Below, in pieces: positions 61,469-64,000 of a DNA stretch of 64,000 nucleotides. Source of the stretch: an uncultured Eubacterium sp. (GTDB taxonomy: Bacteria > Bacillota > Clostridia > Oscillospirales > Acutalibacteraceae). A program made the translations under genes and the position numbers. The stretch spans positions 28,286-92,285 of the forward strand of contig UQCC01000010.1 of NCBI GenBank assembly GCA_900539325.1. Reading direction: 5' to 3'. Under the pieces are notes generated by a model. The model ran no database searches and was not told the DNA's origin. It saw nothing but the letters and a program-made list of their open reading frames with translations. The first letter of the stretch is position 1; every line of letters starts with the position of its first letter.

Positions 61469-62215
61469 TTACCCCATCTCCTTTTTCTCAAACCATCTTG
61501 CAGTTAAAAATGACAGCGCCGCAAACCAGGCCAGCGAAATGACCAATACAAGTATAATCATCCAAAATGCCATTGCCGTACTCTGATCTGCAACCGGCTC
61601 ACCATTAGGCAAAATACCTAACACGGAAATCATAAGATGTGGCACCCAGCTATACGGGCAGATCATCCACAAAGAGGTTGTAGCCGTGAAAATCCCTAAA
61701 ACGCTTCCAAGTCCGGCATTAAGAATAACCGTGACAAAGATACCAACTTTTTTTGATAACCATAAGCACAGCGGAACTTCCCATAGGCTTGCAATGACAA
61801 TACAAGCTGTTCCGGCCGCAGCCTGCCAAATTCCGATTGTCAGGGGAATTTCGTTGATAACTAATATTGCAAAACCGCCCAACAGATTTAGCGCCAGGAA
61901 AATGAAATTCCCCATACAGGAGTAAATACCGGCCACTCCAATTTTTGCTTTCCAGACTTTGTTCTGCGAAACAGGCAATGAAGCAACGGCACGATATTTT
62001 AGTTTGCCATTATCCCGCTGTTCAATCAAGGCACAGGTGAGTGTAAGAAATCCGGGATAAAGCAGGTTATACCACCAATTATAAGAATTGAGCTGGAACC
62101 AAAGAGGGGCAAAAAAGTTCATAAGCGCAGTTACAAACGGGGCCAGAACGATCAGCGTTTTTGTGAAAGTTCTCTTATGCTTTAGGTTCTCTGCCTGAAT
62201 ATATGCCATCTCCAT
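61469..62215 (-). CDS. lanE: LanE/MutE-type ABC permease, copy 2
   Basis: Identical to the permease at 56321-57067 and placed the same way, directly after lanF and 2 bp before lanG. Confidence 0.86.
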   Translation of the reverse strand: MEMAYIQAENLKHKRTFTKTLIVLAPFVTALMNFFAPLWFQLNSYNWWYNLLYPGFLTLTCALIEQRDNGKLKYRAVASLPVSQNKVWKAKIGVAGIYSCMGNFIFLALNLLGGFAILVINEIPLTIGIWQAAAGTACIVIASLWEVPLCLWLSKKVGIFVTVILNAGLGSVLGIFTATTSLWMICPYSWVPHLMISVLGILPNGEPVADQSTAMAFWMIILVLVISLAWFAALSFLTARWFEKKEMG

Positions 62216-62920
62216 TTAATATCCCTCCTTACCATTTCTGCGAATAACATCCATAAAGAGTTGTTCCAAATCTTCACCGGCGCGAAGCTCTCCCTCATAT
62301 CCAAGGACGCCGCCGGCAATGATACCCACATGATCTGTAATCTGCTGGACTTCTGACAGAATATGGCTGGACAAAATAACTGTAATCCCTTTGCGGGGAA
62401 AAGAGCGAATTAACTCTCGAAGTTCCTCAATCCCTAAAGGGTCAAGGCCGTTAGTCGGTTCATCCAGAATCAAAAGCTGGGGACTGTTCAGCAATGCAAT
62501 AGCAATACCAAGCCGCTGCTTCATACCAAGAGAAAACTGCCCGGCCCGTTTCTTGCCGGTATTCGTAAGCTGGACAATTTGCAATACCTCGTTAATTCGT
62601 GCATCGTCCAGGCCGAGCAATGTAGTTCTGACTTTGAGATTTTCGTATGCAGTCAGATTTTCGTAAAGCGGGGGCATCTCAATCAAAGCACCGATATGCT
62701 CCAGATCATTCCGCTTCCACGGGTGGCCGTCAAACTCGATGCTTCCCGATGTGGGGCGCAAAATGCCGGTGAGCATTTTTAAGATCGTGGATTTGCCAGC
62801 CCCATTCGGCCCCAGCAGACCATAAACCGAGTTGCGCCGGATGTTCAGTGACACATTGTTTACCGCCATTTGCCCCTTGAAATTTTTGCAGAGGTCAGTC
62901 GTTTTCAAAATCATATCCAT
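62216..62920 (-). CDS. lanF: LanF-type lantibiotic-protection ABC ATPase, copy 2
   Basis: Identical to the ATPase at 57068-57772, with the E-loop glutamate E81 and all nucleotide-binding motifs intact. Its upstream region keeps the box and -10 of copy 1 but then runs into the zinc-ribbon locus, not the spacer. Confidence 0.92.
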   Translation of the reverse strand: MDMILKTTDLCKNFKGQMAVNNVSLNIRRNSVYGLLGPNGAGKSTILKMLTGILRPTSGSIEFDGHPWKRNDLEHIGALIEMPPLYENLTAYENLKVRTTLLGLDDARINEVLQIVQLTNTGKKRAGQFSLGMKQRLGIAIALLNSPQLLILDEPTNGLDPLGIEELRELIRSFPRKGITVILSSHILSEVQQITDHVGIIAGGVLGYEGELRAGEDLEQLFMDVIRRNGKEGY

Positions 62921-62951
62921 ATAATCAAGTCCTTTCTTTGATTTTACGGAT

Positions 62952-62987
62952 AGCATACCAGGCAATTTTGAAGATTTCATAAAGATT
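62952..62987 (-). promoter_or_regulatory. Putative LanR box and promoter before lanF, copy 2
   Basis: Same paired AATCTT boxes (62982-62987, 62971-62976) and TATGCT as at copy 1. Confidence 0.65.
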
Positions 62988-63092
62988 CCCGAAAACAGAA
63001 TATGAACAATACACCGTAACCGTGGAGCATATCGCAACAAAGCACCAACCTACGCATTTAGGGCCTTAAAAAGCCCTATTCTTCATCATTTG

Positions 63093-63146
63093 ATATTACT
63101 GTATTAATATTTCAAAATTACAGTTTTGCAATTCTCACAAATTGAA
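63093..63146. repeat. 54-bp direct repeat, right copy
   Basis: It covers the last 14 codons and just past the stop of the zinc-ribbon gene and matches 53069-53122 with two differences. Together the copies bracket the whole 10-kb cassette array. Confidence 0.9.
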
Positions 63147-63319
63147 GCGGCGATATTAGTTCTGTGACTCGGTTTAACTTCGGTAATTTTAACAAATCCG
63201 TCAGCTTTTTTCGCATCCGTAAACACACCGGGTACTTCGTTTGCAAAGCTGAAAGCACCGTCTTTACTGCAAAACAAATAACCGTTTCTCATTTCTTTGC
63301 CACACTCCGGACATTTCAA
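63104..63319 (-). CDS. Zinc-ribbon protein (DUF6487-like)
   Basis: A 71-aa protein with MKCPECGKEMRNGYLFCSKDG at the start region and SICENCKTVILKY at the end; two CxxC pairs suggest one zinc site. It resembles small clostridial proteins of the DUF6487 type, function unknown. The TTG at 63319 is chosen: GGAGGTG lies 6 bases upstream. Earlier in-frame starts overlap the HTH gene. It is coupled to that gene, 20 bp after its stop. Confidence 0.75.
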   Translation of the reverse strand: MKCPECGKEMRNGYLFCSKDGAFSFANEVPGVFTDAKKADGFVKITEVKPSHRTNIAASICENCKTVILKY

Positions 63320-63338
63320 AGTTTTCACCTCCATTTTG

Positions 63339-63776
63339 TTATTCGGCAGAGCGTTGCGAACGCTCCAACATTTCTTGCATTTGCTTTTCAAAAATTTCTG
63401 CTTTGATTAAAGCGATACCCTGTGACTCGTCTCCAAGCACAACAAGACGGTCGCCCTCTTTCATATCAAATGTATCTCGTGCATTTTTTGGTATTACAAT
63501 TTGCCCCTTGCTTCCGATAGTAACTGTTCCCCAAAGATGTTTGCCGATAGGCGCAGGTGCTATCTTTGTTTTGCCTATTTTTTCATCAGAGTGAATCAGT
63601 GAATCAATTGTAACGCCATAAAACTTTGCCAGCTTATCGCATTTATCAATGTCGGGAAAAGTATCTCCTTGTTCCCATTTGGAATACGATTGACGAGAAA
63701 TTCCGACTGCTTCGGCAACTTGTTCCTGCGATAAACCTTTAATGTTTCTTAAATATAATAAATTATCCGAAAACAT
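63339..63776 (-). CDS. HTH (XRE) and AbrB-like domain regulator
   Basis: A 145-aa protein. Residues about 4-60 are an XRE helix-turn-helix (LRNIKGLSQEQVAEAVGISRQSYSKWEQG segment). Residues about 85-130 are a SpoVT/AbrB-like swapped-hairpin domain (GTVTIGSKGQIVIPKNARDTFD). Such fusions are typical regulators of small clostridial operons, with the zinc-ribbon gene as probable partner. GGGGGTG precedes the ATG. Confidence 0.88.
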   Translation of the reverse strand: MFSDNLLYLRNIKGLSQEQVAEAVGISRQSYSKWEQGDTFPDIDKCDKLAKFYGVTIDSLIHSDEKIGKTKIAPAPIGKHLWGTVTIGSKGQIVIPKNARDTFDMKEGDRLVVLGDESQGIALIKAEIFEKQMQEMLERSQRSAE

Positions 63777-63869
63777 AAATACACCCCCTTAACTATAAAT
63801 TATTATAGCATTTAGGGAGCGTACTTTCCACCATATAAACTTGTCAGATAAATAATTCACTTGTTAAGT

Positions 63870-64000
63870 TTAGCTGCATTGGTCGGCAACATTTATTATT
63901 TCAAGACCATTTTGTTTTGCATAATCAACAGTGTATGCCGTGCCGCCCTCGTGCTTTGTCAGAAAGCAAATGCAAGCAGAACTACAATCAACAAGGTGTC
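63870..64000 (-). CDS. SLOG/DprA-like fold protein, C-terminal part
   Basis: The frame is open to the window edge and ends in LEIINVADQCS. It contains CICFLTKHEGGTAYTVDYAKQ, the glycine motif and following helix typical of SLOG (DprA/YpsA-like) nucleotide-binding domains. Only 43 residues are visible, so the subfamily cannot be told. Confidence 0.6.
   Translation of the reverse strand, partial: HLVDCSSACICFLTKHEGGTAYTVDYAKQNGLEIINVADQCS

Larger units (their letters stand above)
58269..63078. repeat. Lantibiotic-protection cassette, direct repeat copy 2 (4,810 bp)
   Basis: Second copy of the unit at 53121-57930. On the right it joins 14 unrelated bases and then the intact zinc-ribbon gene; on the left it joins the 338-bp spacer. 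Since genes read leftward, this is the promoter-proximal copy. Confidence 0.95.

Noticed and set aside
53121..63078. Lantibiotic biosynthesis cluster
   Set aside because: No LanA-like precursor, LanB/LanC/LanM enzyme or LanT exporter is encoded; only protection and regulation genes are present.
1..64000. CRISPR array
   Set aside because: No regularly spaced repeats of 25-40 bp with unique spacers are present; the only large repeats are the two cassette copies.

Overview
The window looks like chromosome of an anaerobic, spore-forming, low-GC Firmicute of class Clostridia, possibly Oscillospirales (inferred). The evidence is the AT-rich sequence, adjacent spoIVA and SipL-type genes, a cysteine T-box leader, a DUF1540 protein, and clostridial gene order. 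Almost every reading frame from 1 to about 48 kb is an intact housekeeping gene, mostly on the minus strand.

Region 1 (1-36 kb) is core genome. It holds lysine synthesis (end of dapA, dapB), a ferredoxin-like aldo/keto reductase, T-box-controlled cysE-cysS, recA-recX-rimO-pgsA, rpmB, der-plsY, yceD-rpmF, pgi with a P-loop protein, a sporulation-type D,D-carboxypeptidase, mtaB, the spore-coat pair sipL-spoIVA, tig-clpP-clpX, thrC, rplS-rbgA-rnhB-yraN, a radical-SAM pair with an M50 protease, ruvX, a class A penicillin-binding protein, an exonuclease and secG. Several promoters can be read directly. Four of them (cys T-box, rpmB, rplS, secG) share the -35 hexamer TTGCAT with 17-bp spacing.

Region 2 (36-51.7 kb) moves from a topoisomerase IV-like pair into accessory genes: a secreted leucine-rich-repeat protein, two hydrolases, MgtC, small membrane or unknown proteins, and a MATE exporter behind a structured terminator-bearing leader. 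It ends with a MerR-controlled operon (carboxymuconolactone decarboxylase-cupin fusion, flavin reductase, iron alcohol dehydrogenase) whose promoter has the 19-bp spacer typical of MerR activation.

Region 3 (51.7-64 kb) is a horizontally acquired zone. A gene-poor stretch carries a 22-nt fragment matching a tRNA-Trp 3' end, a tandem 12-bp repeat and the start of an IS3-type transposase gene. A YczE/YitT-like membrane protein gene follows, with a terminator hairpin in its leader. Next come two apparently identical 4,810-bp copies of a lantibiotic self-protection cassette (LanF-LanE-LanG ABC transporter, NisI/SpaI-like lipoprotein, response regulator, histidine kinase), 338 bp apart. No lantibiotic biosynthesis gene is visible, so this looks like an orphan resistance system that has been amplified. 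The array lies between a short duplicate of the 3' end of a zinc-ribbon gene on the left and the intact zinc-ribbon gene on the right. The 338-bp spacer holds a second copy of the putative response-regulator box, two strong hairpins and a 39-codon reading frame with a good ribosome site. The window ends with an HTH-AbrB regulator and the tail of a SLOG-like gene.
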